From Paraburkholderia fungorum (GTDB lineage: Bacteria; Pseudomonadota; Gammaproteobacteria; Burkholderiales; Burkholderiaceae), in the NCBI RefSeq assembly GCF_902833645.1, contig NZ_CADFGE010000001.1, positions 930,001 to 994,000 of the forward strand: DNA of 64,000 bases, given 5' to 3'. Position 1 is the first letter of the stretch, and every line of letters starts with the position of its first letter. The position numbers were made by a program, and so were the translations under genes. Shown here one piece after another: positions 8,338-16,526 of this stretch. The notes under the pieces are model-generated. The model saw only the letters and a list, made by a program, of their open reading frames with translations. It did no database searches and was not told the DNA's origin.

Positions 8338-9153
8338 TTAAACGGGTTTCTTCGTCGCGCGCGCAGTATTGCCCGCACCGCTTGCACGCTTGGCCGTCGA
8401 AGTCGAAGTCGAGGTTGCCGGCGCGGCCCGCTTCGCCGCCGGCCGTTTGGCGGCAGGCCCGGCGTCGGCGGCCTCATCCGGTGCGTCAGCCGCATCCTTT
8501 GCCGACGCCTCCGCGCCCGCCGCTCCGGGCGAGTCCGTCGCCGAATCGCCTGACGCGGAGGCGCCCGCAGTGGGTTGGGTCATCGCAAACTGGGCGATCT
8601 GGTTGAACTGCGATTGCAGCAGATTCCACCAGGCGGAGGCGTCGAACGGCGGCGTAGCGGCCTCACCCTCGTCGGTTGCCGGCTCGGCGGCGGCCGACGA
8701 GTTCGCATTGTTCGAAGCCGGGCTCGAGGCCGAAGCTGCCTCCGGATGCGGCCAGCCAGCCGGCGCGGGACTCGGCGCAGCACCCGCGGAAGCCGGCTGC
8801 GCCATCGACGACTGCGCGAACGCACCGAATGCGCGCAGTGTCGCGAGCGTGGCGCGCTGCACTTCGAGCGCCTGAATGGCGGATTGCAGCATGTTCAGAT
8901 TGAGCTTCAGCCACTGCTCGACCGCGCGCATATCCGTGATGCGCTTGTCGAGTTCTTCGACATTGGTCAGCGGCGCCATCATGTCGGACATCATCGACAG
9001 CGACGGCCCGAGGCTACCGCCCGCCTGCGCGCCGGAAAACGCCGAACTGAACGGCGAGAGACGCATCATGCCCCACATGTGTTCGAGCATTTCAGCGGGC
9101 GGAAACCCGGGGAAACCGGGAAAGGGCGGCGTGGTGCCAGGTGTATCGGTCAT
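8338..9153 (-). CDS. phaM: PhaM-family polyhydroxyalkanoate granule regulatory protein
   Basis: A 271-residue protein. The conserved N-terminal part starts MTDTPGTTPPFPGFPGFPP and contains the helical segment with VEELDKRITDMRAVEQWLKLNLNML. The middle is Ala/Ser/Pro-rich, and the basic C-terminus is KRPAAKRAAPATS-like, resembling histone-H1-type AKP repeats. Family knowledge: PhaM of Ralstonia eutropha activates PHA synthase, binds the granule surface and binds DNA non-specifically through this tail, so that granules segregate with the nucleoid. Length agrees with that family. No other pha gene is next to it, which is usual. Confidence 0.87.
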   Translation of the reverse strand: MTDTPGTTPPFPGFPGFPPAEMLEHMWGMMRLSPFSSAFSGAQAGGSLGPSLSMMSDMMAPLTNVEELDKRITDMRAVEQWLKLNLNMLQSAIQALEVQRATLATLRAFGAFAQSSMAQPASAGAAPSPAPAGWPHPEAASASSPASNNANSSAAAEPATDEGEAATPPFDASAWWNLLQSQFNQIAQFAMTQPTAGASASGDSATDSPGAAGAEASAKDAADAPDEAADAGPAAKRPAAKRAAPATSTSTSTAKRASGAGNTARATKKPV

Positions 9154-9344
9154 GCTTGTCGCCTCGCTGCATAAAGGGAAGGAAATAGCGCCGTCCCGGA
9201 CGCGTCTGATTCGATCATACCGCGCGTGGCGCAGCGCACCGCGCTGAGTTCGGGCAGCGCTTCGGGCAACCGCTTGCGCCCCTCACGCGGCACCTCAAGC
9301 GCGGACCGGCGGAGACGTTGCACAAGCGGCGCCGGTCGCCGGTT

Positions 9345-10241
9345 TCAGGAACCTTCGTCGTCCCTGGTCCCGCTGCCCGGCGCGTGCCGCGGCCGCCCGC
9401 TCCACGGGTCCGCGCCGCCAAAATCCGGCGCGCGCCGCTCGCGTAGCGAGGTTACGCCTTCGCGCACGTCCGGCCCGGCGAAACCCATGAATTCCAGCGC
9501 CAGTGACGTATCGAACGCCGGCCCGGCCGAGCGCAGCCAGTTGTTCAACGCGTACTTGGTCCAACGAATCGCCGTCTGCGAGCCGTTGGCCAGTTTTTGC
9601 GCGACTTCGAATGCTTTGGGCCGCAGATCGTGTTCATCGACGGCAAGCGACACGAGACCGATCCGCTCAGCCTCCTCGCCGCTCACCGGCTCGCACAGCA
9701 GCAGGTAGTACTTGGCTTTCGCCATGCCGCACAGAAGCGGCCAGACGATGGCCGCGTGATCGCCGGCGGCAACGCCAAGGCGCGTATGGCCGTCGATAAT
9801 GCGCGCCGATTTCGTCGCAATCGAAATATCGGCGAGCAAACCCGCCACGAGCCCCGCGCCGACCGCCGGACCGTGCATTGCCGAAACGATCGGCTTGCTG
9901 CAATTGATCACGTTGTAGACGAGATCGCGCGCCTCGCGCCACACGCGTGCGCGGACGTCGAAATCGGTCGCCATGTCTTCGACCAGTTGCAGGTCGCCAC
10001 CCGCCGAAAAACCTTTGCCCTCGCCGCGGATGATCGCGACACGCGTTTCGGGATCCCGATCGATGTCGCGCCAGATTTCGGCGAGCTCGAAGTGCATCCG
10101 CGCGTTGGCGGTGGCCAGCCCGCTTTTGTTCGCGCCCTCGCCGCTCATCACGACTTCGAGCACGCCGTGCGGATGACGGTGCAATTGCAGCGACTGGTAG
10201 TGCGCGTAAAACGCGTCGTTACGGTGTGGTGCGTGCGACAT
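9345..10241 (-). CDS. Enoyl-CoA hydratase/isomerase family protein
   Basis: A 298-residue crotonase-fold protein starting [11 protein letters not shown]. Oxyanion-hole segments are present: [11 protein letters not shown] and [15 protein letters not shown]. At the position where hydratases carry their second catalytic glutamate, the sequence reads [16 protein letters not shown], so the usual Glu is not visible. This suggests a different crotonase-fold reaction or altered specificity. The last 25 residues are Arg/Gly/Ser-rich and unlike family ends. Hypothesis: aromatic or acyl-CoA catabolism. The ATG at 10241 was chosen over a TTG three codons upstream. The branched-chain-type binding protein gene precedes it on the same strand. 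Confidence 0.82.
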   Translation of the reverse strand: MSHAPHRNDAFYAHYQSLQLHRHPHGVLEVVMSGEGANKSGLATANARMHFELAEIWRDIDRDPETRVAIIRGEGKGFSAGGDLQLVEDMATDFDVRARVWREARDLVYNVINCSKPIVSAMHGPAVGAGLVAGLLADISIATKSARIIDGHTRLGVAAGDHAAIVWPLLCGMAKAKYYLLLCEPVSGEEAERIGLVSLAVDEHDLRPKAFEVAQKLANGSQTAIRWTKYALNNWLRSAGPAFDTSLALEFMGFAGPDVREGVTSLRERRAPDFGGADPWSGRPRHAPGSGTRDDEGS

Positions 10242-10322
10242 GGTGAGCAATCCGTCTATCGATGTATCTGTTGAAACCGCTGCCTTGAGAGCCCCTTCTG
10301 CAGGTTCAGCTCGTTCGGCCCG

Positions 10323-10345
10323 TTTCGCGCTATGTCAGCGCGAAA
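10323..10345 (-). terminator. Hairpin after the binding-protein gene
   Basis: TTTCGCGCT at 10323-10331 pairs perfectly with AGCGCGAAA at 10337-10345 around a five-base loop. It lies in the gap between the binding-protein stop (10370) and the hydratase start (10241) on the minus strand. There is no T-run, so it may be a weak terminator or an RNA-stabilising structure. Confidence 0.4.
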
Positions 10346-10369
10346 CTCACACAAACTCCCCGCGCAAAC

Positions 10370-11590
10370 TCAATTCGGTTGATAAACCCATTTCCCATTC
10401 CTGATTTCGACCATCACGCGGGCCCGTTGATCGAGTCCGAGGTGATCGGTGGCGCTCATGTTGACCACGCCGTTGGTGTCCGCGAGACCACGCGTCGCTT
10501 CCAGCGCGTTGCGCAGTGCACGGCGAAATTCAGGCGTGCCGGGCGCGGCCTGCTTGAGCGCGATCGGTATCGCGTTGCCAAGCAACATGCCGGCGTCCCA
10601 CGTGTACGAACCGAACGCCGACACGCTACCCGCTCCGCGCAACGCTTCAAAGCGCGCGATGTAGTCGAGCGCGAGACGTTTGGCCGGATGATCCGTCGGC
10701 AATTGCGCAGCGACCAGCACCGGGCTCGCGGGCAGGAACGTGCCATTGCAATCGGCGCCGCACACGCGCAGGAAGTCGTTATTGCCGACCCCATGATTGT
10801 GATAGATCAGCCCTTTGTAGCCACGTTCCCTGAGCGTCTTCGGCGGCAGCGCGGCGGGCGTGCCGGCCGCACCGACCACCACCGCATCCGGGTGGGTCGC
10901 GAGAATCTTCAGGACCTGGCCGGTCACGCTCGGATCGGTGCGATTGAAGCGCTCGCTCGCCACCATATCGATGTGATGCAACTGCGCGAATTTGGCGACT
11001 TCGGTGTAGAACGTTTCGCCGAGCGCATCGGCCTGGCCGATGAACGCCATCGTTTTGACGCCGTGTGCGCTGGCGTGCGCGGCGATCGCCGAGGCCATCA
11101 TTGCATCGGTCTGAGGAGTCTTGAATACCCAGTGGCGTTTTGCGTCGACGGGTTCGATGATTTTCGCTGACGAGGCCAGTGAGATCATCGGCGTTTCGCC
11201 GTCGGCAACCACATCGATCATCGAGAGCGAATTCGGCGTGATCGACGATCCGATGATCGCGTCGACGTGATTCTCGGAGATCAGCTTCTTGGTGTCCTGC
11301 ACCGCCTGTGTGGTGTCGGACGCGTCGTCGAGCACGATGTATTCGACGCTCTGCCCGCCAATCTGTTTGGGCAGCAGCGCGACCGTGTCGCGCGCGGGAA
11401 TCCCGAGCGACGCGGCCGGCCCGGTGAGCGACAGCACGAGGCCGATCTTCACCTGCGCCAGGGCGATGGTGGGTAGCGCGGCACATAGCGCGGCGGCAAG
11501 GCGGCCGAGCCCGCGCTTGGATGGTGTTGCGCGTACGCTCAAGGCGCGAGCGCGCCGGGTTCCTCGTTCCAGGGATTCAAATCGCGGCAT
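10370..11590 (-). CDS. Branched-chain amino acid-type ABC transporter substrate-binding protein
   Basis: A 406-residue periplasmic binding protein of the Leu/Ile/Val-binding (type 1) family. It has an unusually long N-terminus (about 30 mostly basic residues) before a signal core LAAALCAALPTIALAQ; the mature protein begins VKIGLVLSLTGPAASLG. Further family marks are VLDDASDTTQAVQDTKKLI, AIIGSSITPNSLSMIDV and SAFGSYTWDAG. No permease or ATPase gene is next to it, so it must use a transporter encoded elsewhere or act as an orphan receptor. It shares strand and spacing with the downstream hydratase-like gene, which hints at an aromatic or acyl ligand. Confidence 0.88.
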   Translation of the reverse strand: MPRFESLERGTRRARALSVRATPSKRGLGRLAAALCAALPTIALAQVKIGLVLSLTGPAASLGIPARDTVALLPKQIGGQSVEYIVLDDASDTTQAVQDTKKLISENHVDAIIGSSITPNSLSMIDVVADGETPMISLASSAKIIEPVDAKRHWVFKTPQTDAMMASAIAAHASAHGVKTMAFIGQADALGETFYTEVAKFAQLHHIDMVASERFNRTDPSVTGQVLKILATHPDAVVVGAAGTPAALPPKTLRERGYKGLIYHNHGVGNNDFLRVCGADCNGTFLPASPVLVAAQLPTDHPAKRLALDYIARFEALRGAGSVSAFGSYTWDAGMLLGNAIPIALKQAAPGTPEFRRALRNALEATRGLADTNGVVNMSATDHLGLDQRARVMVEIRNGKWVYQPN

Positions 11591-11890
11591 GCTGTCTCCT
11601 CACGTCGGTTTTTTCGTTCTGATGTACTGCCGATGTGCTGCTTGTCTTGTGCTTGCGCTGTGCCTGCGTTGCACCGGTGTGCTGCCGGCGCCCGCCTCAC
11701 CTGCTGTTTCACGCGGGTTTCACATTCAGCGGACAGCCGCTACCCCGTGGTGGCCACCGCGCCAGTCAGTGTAGCGGCGCGTGATGGCGCCGGCATCGGG
11801 CGAAACCCTTTTGTAGATGTCAAATAAAGCGTGTGCCACCACCGCCTCGCTGCCACGTCTCGCGCAAAACCCGCGCCTCAATCAGTCGCT
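11591..11890. other. Intergenic region, about 300 bases
   Basis: It separates the FAH-family gene stop from the binding-protein start, both on the minus strand. The segment near 11591 should carry the binding-protein promoter, but I could not identify convincing boxes. No repeat, RNA or small gene was recognised. Confidence 0.4.
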
Positions 11891-12874
11891 TTAGTCCAGC
11901 GGCGCGATACCCTGCTCGATCGCACCGAAAATCGACTTGCCGGCTTCGTCGAACATCTCGATCTTCACGGTATCGCCGAACTTCATGAACTCGGTTTGCG
12001 GCGCGCCGTGCTCGATGGTTTCGAGGCAACGCTTCTCAGCGATGCAGCAATAGCCGCGCTTCGCGTCCTTGTTCGACACCGTGCCCGAACCGACAATCGC
12101 GCCGGCGCGCAGATTGCGCGTTTTCGCGGCGTGCGCGATAAGTTGCCCGAAGTGGAACACCATGTCGGTGCCGGCGTCGGGCTGGCCGACCTTCTTGTTG
12201 TTCCAGTGGACGATCATCGGCCGGTGCAGGCGCCCTTCGCGCCAGCTCTCACCGAGTTCGTCGGGCGTCACCGCCACCGGCGCGAACGACGTGGCCGGCT
12301 TGCTCTGGAAAAAGCCAAAGCCCTTCGCGAGTTCAGCGGGGATCAGATTGCGCAGCGAGACGTCGTTGACGAGCGTCACGAGACGCACGCACTTGAGCGC
12401 CTGATCGGGCGTCGCGCCCATCGGCACGTCGGTGGTGATCACGGCGACCTCCGCTTCGAAGTCGATGCCGAATTCTTCAGACGCGCACAGCACATCGTCT
12501 TTCGGCCCGATGAAGTCGTCGCTGCCGCCTTGGTACATCAGCGGATCGGTCCAGAATTCCGGCGGCATTTCCGCGCCACGCGCGCGGCGCACCAGTTCGA
12601 CATGGTTCACGTACGACGAACCGTCGGCCCACTGGAACGCGCGCGGCAGCGGCGCCATGCATTCGCTGGCGTCGAACGGGAAGGTGTTGCGCGCGCGACC
12701 CTGGTTGAGCGCGTCGTACAGGTCCTGTAGTTGCGGCGCGTAGAAGGCCCAGTCGTCGAGCACGCGCTGCATGGTGGGCGCGATCGCGTCGGCGATGGCC
12801 GCGGTATGCAGGTCGCGAGACACGACGATCAACTGACCGTCGCGCGTGCCGTCCTTCAGCGTGGCAAGTTTCAT
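11891..12874 (-). CDS. Fumarylacetoacetate hydrolase family protein
   Basis: A 327-residue FAH-fold enzyme starting MKLATLKDGTRDGQ. It has the metal-binding acidic segment FGIDFEAEVAVITTDVP (D-x-E-x-E) and catalytic-region features such as SLRNLIPAE, FQSKPATSFAPV and the glycine turn AGAIVGSGTVSN. Family members hydrolyse C-C bonds in acylpyruvates and fumarylacetoacetate or hydrate/decarboxylate related acids. The length and N-terminal domain match the bacterial fumarylacetoacetase-like subgroup rather than the short YcgM type. It is divergent from an IclR regulator, a common pairing in aromatic-acid catabolism; the true substrate is not determinable here. Confidence 0.87.
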   Translation of the reverse strand: MKLATLKDGTRDGQLIVVSRDLHTAAIADAIAPTMQRVLDDWAFYAPQLQDLYDALNQGRARNTFPFDASECMAPLPRAFQWADGSSYVNHVELVRRARGAEMPPEFWTDPLMYQGGSDDFIGPKDDVLCASEEFGIDFEAEVAVITTDVPMGATPDQALKCVRLVTLVNDVSLRNLIPAELAKGFGFFQSKPATSFAPVAVTPDELGESWREGRLHRPMIVHWNNKKVGQPDAGTDMVFHFGQLIAHAAKTRNLRAGAIVGSGTVSNKDAKRGYCCIAEKRCLETIEHGAPQTEFMKFGDTVKIEMFDEAGKSIFGAIEQGIAPLD

Positions 12875-12998
12875 AGGAAAGTGAACCGTTAGTGACGATA
12901 GAAGGAATCTATTCTACGATGGTGAATCGGCGCGGCCCAAGTACCCGCCCCCTTTCTCACTTCTCACTGCCTTTGAACGCGCTCCGTGCGCCTTGCTC

Positions 12999-13895
12999 AT
13001 GCCGCCTACTGCCCGCTCCGGCGCGATCCGCACCGACGCCGACTCCGCTGAACCGCTCGAACCGCACGGCGCGCCCGAATCCGACGACGAAAGCATCGAG
13101 GCTGGCGAGGAGAAGCTGCGCTCGGGCATCCAGTCGATCGAAGTCGGGTTCAGATTGCTCGATGTGCTGACCCACGAACCGCGCGCGATGATGCTGCGCG
13201 ATCTGGCCCAGCGGGCAGGCATGAGCCCGGCCAAAGCGCACCGTTATCTGGTGAGCTTCCTGCGCCTCGGTGTGGTCGCGCAGGATCCGCTGTCGGGCCG
13301 GTACGAACTGGGTGGCTTCGCATTGCAATTGGGGCTGGCACGGCTTGCTCGCGTCGATGGCGTAAAGCTTGCGCGCATTGCGCTTGCCGAACTGCGCGAC
13401 CGCCTCGATCTGACCGTGGGCATTGCGGTGTGGGGTAATCAGGGACCCACGATGGTCCATTGGATGGAATCGAGTCATCCGGCCAAGGCGTCACTCAAGC
13501 TCGGCGACGTGATGCCGCTGCTGAGCTCGGCCACGGGTTTGCTGTTCGCCGCCTATCTGCCGTCGAGCAAAACCGCCGCGATGCTGGAGCGCGAACTGAC
13601 CGACTCGCGCCGCTCGTCGTATATGGGCGGCCCGCGCACGCCGGAAGCGGTCGAGCAGGTGCTGGCGGAGGTGCGGCAGCACGGAGCGGCGCGTGTTGAA
13701 GGCATGTTGCTGCCGACCATCCACGCGTTCTGCATGCCGGTGTTCGACTCGACGGGCGATCTCGCGCTCGGGTTGGTCGCGCTCGGTCACGAAGGCGCGT
13801 TCGATATTCGCTGGGGTGGCGAGATCGATACGGCCCTACGCGACTGTGCGCAAAAGCTTTCGTATGAGCTCGGGTATAGTGCGTCGCCCCGCTGA
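12999..13895 (+). CDS. IclR-family transcriptional regulator
   Basis: A 298-residue regulator starting MPPTARSGA. After a long disordered acidic N-terminus (about 50 residues), the winged helix covers IEVGFRLLDVLTHEPRAMMLRDLAQRAGMSPAKAHRYLVSFLRLGVVAQDP, typed here in pieces: IEVGFRLLDVL, LRDLAQRAGMS, KAHRYLVSFLRLG. The C-terminal effector domain follows (VGIAVWGNQGPTMVHWMES, SATGLLFAAYLPS, HAFCMPVFDSTGDL). It is divergent from the FAH-family gene with 124 bases between starts, so that gene is its likely target. ATG 12999 was preferred over a TTG two codons upstream. Confidence 0.9.
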   Translation: MPPTARSGAIRTDADSAEPLEPHGAPESDDESIEAGEEKLRSGIQSIEVGFRLLDVLTHEPRAMMLRDLAQRAGMSPAKAHRYLVSFLRLGVVAQDPLSGRYELGGFALQLGLARLARVDGVKLARIALAELRDRLDLTVGIAVWGNQGPTMVHWMESSHPAKASLKLGDVMPLLSSATGLLFAAYLPSSKTAAMLERELTDSRRSSYMGGPRTPEAVEQVLAEVRQHGAARVEGMLLPTIHAFCMPVFDSTGDLALGLVALGHEGAFDIRWGGEIDTALRDCAQKLSYELGYSASPR

Positions 13896-13938
13896 CGTGC
13901 TGACGTGCTGACGTGCTGGCGTGCTGGCGTGCTGGCGT
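13891..13938 (+). repeat. 8-base tandem repeat, six units
   Basis: Six head-to-tail copies of GCTGACGT/GCTGGCGT: the first three units read GCTGACGT and the last three GCTGGCGT. The tract begins inside the last codon of the IclR gene and provides its TGA stop (13893-13895). Eight is not a multiple of three, but since expansion occurs after the stop the protein would not change. Confidence 0.9.
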
Positions 13939-14095
13939 GCCGAGTTCAGGAACATCGCGCGCCGGCGATGGGTCGAAGCCGTTCGCGGCCCGTTAAATTC
14001 CAGACCCGGCGGCTTTTGCCATTGCCGTCGCGCCGGGATGCCGGAATTCCCCCAACCCGCCCCTTTACCGTCTGCCCGTTCGAATTCACCCGGCC

Positions 14096-15418
14096 ATGTC
14101 CTCACCTTCCGCCACACGCCGCACTGATCGCACGCCGCCCGCCGGGCCGCGCGCCGGTCTGCGAGTGTGGCGATGGCTTGCGGTTCTGCTGGTGGTGGCC
14201 GTCCTGCACTGGATTGCCGCGCAGTGGGTCGAACGCAACCGCGCGACGCTGAATCCAGCGGACAACGAGCATGTACCCGTGCAGGTCGCCCTGCTGACAC
14301 CCGCGCGCATCGAGCGCAATCCCGCGGCCGAAACGCCCAAAGCCGCGGCGGCGGCGCCAGCGCACAAGGCCGCCGCGAGCAAGCCTCGCGAACACGTGCT
14401 GACGGCAACGCAACCGGCAAAGCAGGCGCCCACGGTCACGGCCGCGTCCGATGCGGTGGCCAGCGCGGCCGCTGCGACGAGCCCCTCCAACGCCACGGCC
14501 CATGCAAGTGCGGCCGCATCGGGCACGGCCAGTGCCGCCGCCTCCGCCAGCGCGCCCAAAGCGGCAGCGGGTGTGAAATTCTCTGTTCCGCCGTCCGGGG
14601 AACTGCAATACGACACGTTCTACAACGGCGTGCGCAACCAGCCCGGCACGATCCATTGGACCAGCAACGCGCAAAGCTATGAGATGGTCGTTGCCGTGCC
14701 GCTGCCGTTCGTCGGCACGTTCACGTATTCGAGCCATGGCCGTATCGATGCATTCGGCCTCGCGCCGGAGCAGTACATCGAAAAACGTGGCCGTCGTCCG
14801 GAAGACGTGGCGATCTTCAATCGCACCGACAAAATGATCGTCTTCACACGCACGCCGGCTTCACTGCCGCTGCCGGATGGCGCGCAAGACCGCTTCAGCA
14901 TGGTGATGCAGCTTGCCAGCCTCGTGCGTGGCGACCCTGCCGCTTACAAGCCGGGGGTGACGCGGCAATTTTTCGTCGTCGATAACGATAGCGGAGAGAA
15001 CTGGCCAATCGAAACAATCGGCGACGAGACTATTCGCACCGCGCAGGGTTATCTCGAGACGCGTCACTTCAAACGATTGCCTCGCCACGATGGCGATCTG
15101 CGCCGCATCGACGTGTGGCTCGCGCCGTCGCTTGGCTGGCTGCCCGCGCGCATCATGCAGACCGAGCCGAACGGCACGCAGGTCGAACTCGTGTGGCGCG
15201 GCAAGCTCAATGCAGACGAAAGCGGTGCTGCGGCGAGCGGTTCTAATGACACCAGCGTTACGAACGGTGCTGGCGGCGCGGGTAGTGGCGACGCCATTTC
15301 GTCCGGCAGCGCGGCGAACCAGCCCTCCACGACCAACGCACCCGCGACGACGCCCGAAGCCGCACCTGCGTCATCGGTCAATTCGACCGCGCCTGGCAGC
15401 CTGCCTGAAAAACCCTGA
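14096..15418 (+). CDS. DUF3108 domain-containing envelope protein
   Basis: A 440-residue protein. After a basic start there is one membrane segment (about residues 22-44, VWRWLAVLLVVAVLHWIAAQW), then an Ala/Pro/Lys/Ser-rich linker of roughly 110 residues. The DUF3108 domain follows (from about 160), with LQYDTFYNGVRN, the sheet-rich AQSYEMVVAVPLPFVGTFTY and TRHFKRLPRHDGDLRRIDVWLAP. A Ser/Thr/Ala-rich tail ends the protein. The DUF3108 fold is a periplasmic beta structure thought to handle lipid or envelope ligands; its role is not established. The topology suggests a periplasmic domain held on a long flexible stalk. Confidence 0.85.
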   Translation: MSSPSATRRTDRTPPAGPRAGLRVWRWLAVLLVVAVLHWIAAQWVERNRATLNPADNEHVPVQVALLTPARIERNPAAETPKAAAAAPAHKAAASKPREHVLTATQPAKQAPTVTAASDAVASAAAATSPSNATAHASAAASGTASAAASASAPKAAAGVKFSVPPSGELQYDTFYNGVRNQPGTIHWTSNAQSYEMVVAVPLPFVGTFTYSSHGRIDAFGLAPEQYIEKRGRRPEDVAIFNRTDKMIVFTRTPASLPLPDGAQDRFSMVMQLASLVRGDPAAYKPGVTRQFFVVDNDSGENWPIETIGDETIRTAQGYLETRHFKRLPRHDGDLRRIDVWLAPSLGWLPARIMQTEPNGTQVELVWRGKLNADESGAAASGSNDTSVTNGAGGAGSGDAISSGSAANQPSTTNAPATTPEAAPASSVNSTAPGSLPEKP

Positions 15419-15490
15419 GCCCGAGCGGGGTTTCGAACAGATCGCAGAAATTTTCAAGAATTAACACTTACGTTGTCAGAAGGCTACGCC

Positions 15491-15736
15491 ATGGCGTGCG
15501 AAGCCCTGCGCGATTTCCGCGTACGCGGTAAGCTGATAACCGTATGTCGCGTGACGTTGACCATGGTGGGCTGCCACGGTACGGGCACGCTACCTGCTGC
15601 GATGCAGGCAATAGCAGACGCCTTCGAAGGCGCACAGTTCGAATGCTCGATGCGGCTCGTCTCTCGCCCATCGAACAGTCTCACCGTTTTGCTGCACTGC
15701 TTGAAACGTTTCCTGGAAAGCCGGTCTAACCGGTAG
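15491..15736 (+). CDS. Possible small protein, unknown
   Basis: An 81-residue frame starting MACEALRDFRVRG, with a Cys- and Met-containing middle (TMVGCHGTGTLPAAMQAIADAF) and a basic end. There is no clear ribosome site, codon use is less biased to G/C at third positions than in neighbouring genes, and no family is recognised. It precedes the DUF3567 gene on the same strand. It may be a real accessory small protein or a chance frame. Confidence 0.3.
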   Translation: MACEALRDFRVRGKLITVCRVTLTMVGCHGTGTLPAAMQAIADAFEGAQFECSMRLVSRPSNSLTVLLHCLKRFLESRSNR

Positions 15737-15846
15737 GTTCGGAACTTCACAAGCGTCAATCCGGACCCACCCCTTGAATTCCACACCACAAGCTCCACCT
15801 ATGGCGCAGGAATGGCCAGGAGCCAACGGAAATAAGGAGTGTCGCC

Positions 15847-16104
15847 ATGCAAATGATCTATAACAGCCCCAACTATTGTGTCGTCGAGTTTCCGCCGCAG
15901 GAAGGTCCTCTGGCCATGAAATCAGGAGGCTATGAGATCGTGGACAAGAACATGCAGCGCGAAATCTACATAGACGGTGCAATGGCGGCGAGCTTCCGCG
16001 AGCACGTGCAAAAACTGATCGAAGATGAACCGTCGCTCGACGAGGTCGACGAATTCCTCGGGCAGTTCGACAGTCTGATGCATCAACCGGTGATTCTCCA
16101 CTGA
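15847..16104 (+). CDS. DUF3567 family small protein
   Basis: An 85-residue protein starting MQMIYNSPNYCVVEFPP. The N-terminal YNSPNYCVVEFP, the middle GGYEIVDKNMQREIYIDG and the acidic end DEVDEFLGQFDSLMHQPVILH match the DUF3567 family, which I know from Burkholderiales only. Function is unknown. A strong AAGGAG ribosome site lies before the ATG. It seems to be a single-gene unit with a hairpin terminator downstream. Confidence 0.85.
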   Translation: MQMIYNSPNYCVVEFPPQEGPLAMKSGGYEIVDKNMQREIYIDGAMAASFREHVQKLIEDEPSLDEVDEFLGQFDSLMHQPVILH

Positions 16105-16197
16105 TCGAAGGGTTTCACGTAACGGTTTGGCGACAACCATCGACCGCGCCGACCGGCTCAGCCGGCGGCCTTTGCAAGTCGGTCTTCAGTAGTAACG

Positions 16198-16228
16198 CGG
16201 CCCAGCAGGCTTCCACCTGACTGGGCCG
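16198..16228 (+). terminator. Hairpin after the DUF3567 gene
   Basis: CGGCCCAG at 16198-16205 pairs with CTGGGCCG at 16221-16228; the intervening bases can add CAGG/CCTG pairing. A TTCTGT tail follows, so it is a moderately good intrinsic terminator. Confidence 0.55.
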
Positions 16229-16253
16229 TTCTGTGTCAGCAGCAGTTTCTCCC

Positions 16254-16349
16254 GTTGTTTCCGCAGTTGTTTCCGCAGTTGTTTCCGCAGTTGTTTCCGC
16301 AGTTGTTTCCGCAGTTGTTTCCGCAGTTGTTTCCGCAGTTGTTTCCGTT
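16254..16349 (+). repeat. 12-base tandem repeat, about eight units
   Basis: Seven exact copies of GTTGTTTCCGCA run from 16254 to 16337 and an eighth, ending GTT, to 16349. The unit is AT-richer than its surroundings. On the minus strand it would encode repeated Glu-Thr-Thr-Ala in an open frame (16115-16363), but that frame lacks supporting signals. The tract sits between the DUF3567 terminator and metH. Confidence 0.92.
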
Positions 16350-16479
16350 GTGTCAGGCTTCAACCCATTGTTTCCAACATTTCGTTTTCGTCATCGTGCT
16401 TCCGCGCCGGCCGCGGCCGCCGTTGCGACCGGGTGCGCGCCCGCCCGGCCTGCGCCCGGCGAAACCGCCCCACAGCGGC

Positions 16480-16485
16480 TACAAT
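16480..16485 (+). promoter_or_regulatory. Probable -10 box of metH
   Basis: TACAAT lies 41 bases before the metH ATG. The -35 region is GC-rich and unconvincing. I looked for a cobalamin or SAM riboswitch in the short leader and found no room or motif for one. Confidence 0.35.
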
Positions 16486-16526
16486 GACAGGTTTCCCGCA
16501 AAAGCCGGCGCAAGCCCTCGTCCGCC

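Noticed and set aside
16115..16363. Minus-strand open frame encoding repeated Glu-Thr-Thr-Ala
   Set aside because: The coding potential comes from the 12-base repeat, whose length is a multiple of three and has no stop in this frame. There is no ribosome site, and the rest of the frame overlaps the DUF3567 terminator.
16350..16526. Cobalamin or SAM riboswitch ahead of metH
   Set aside because: The space between the likely promoter and the ATG is about 40 bases, too short, and no conserved riboswitch core was seen.
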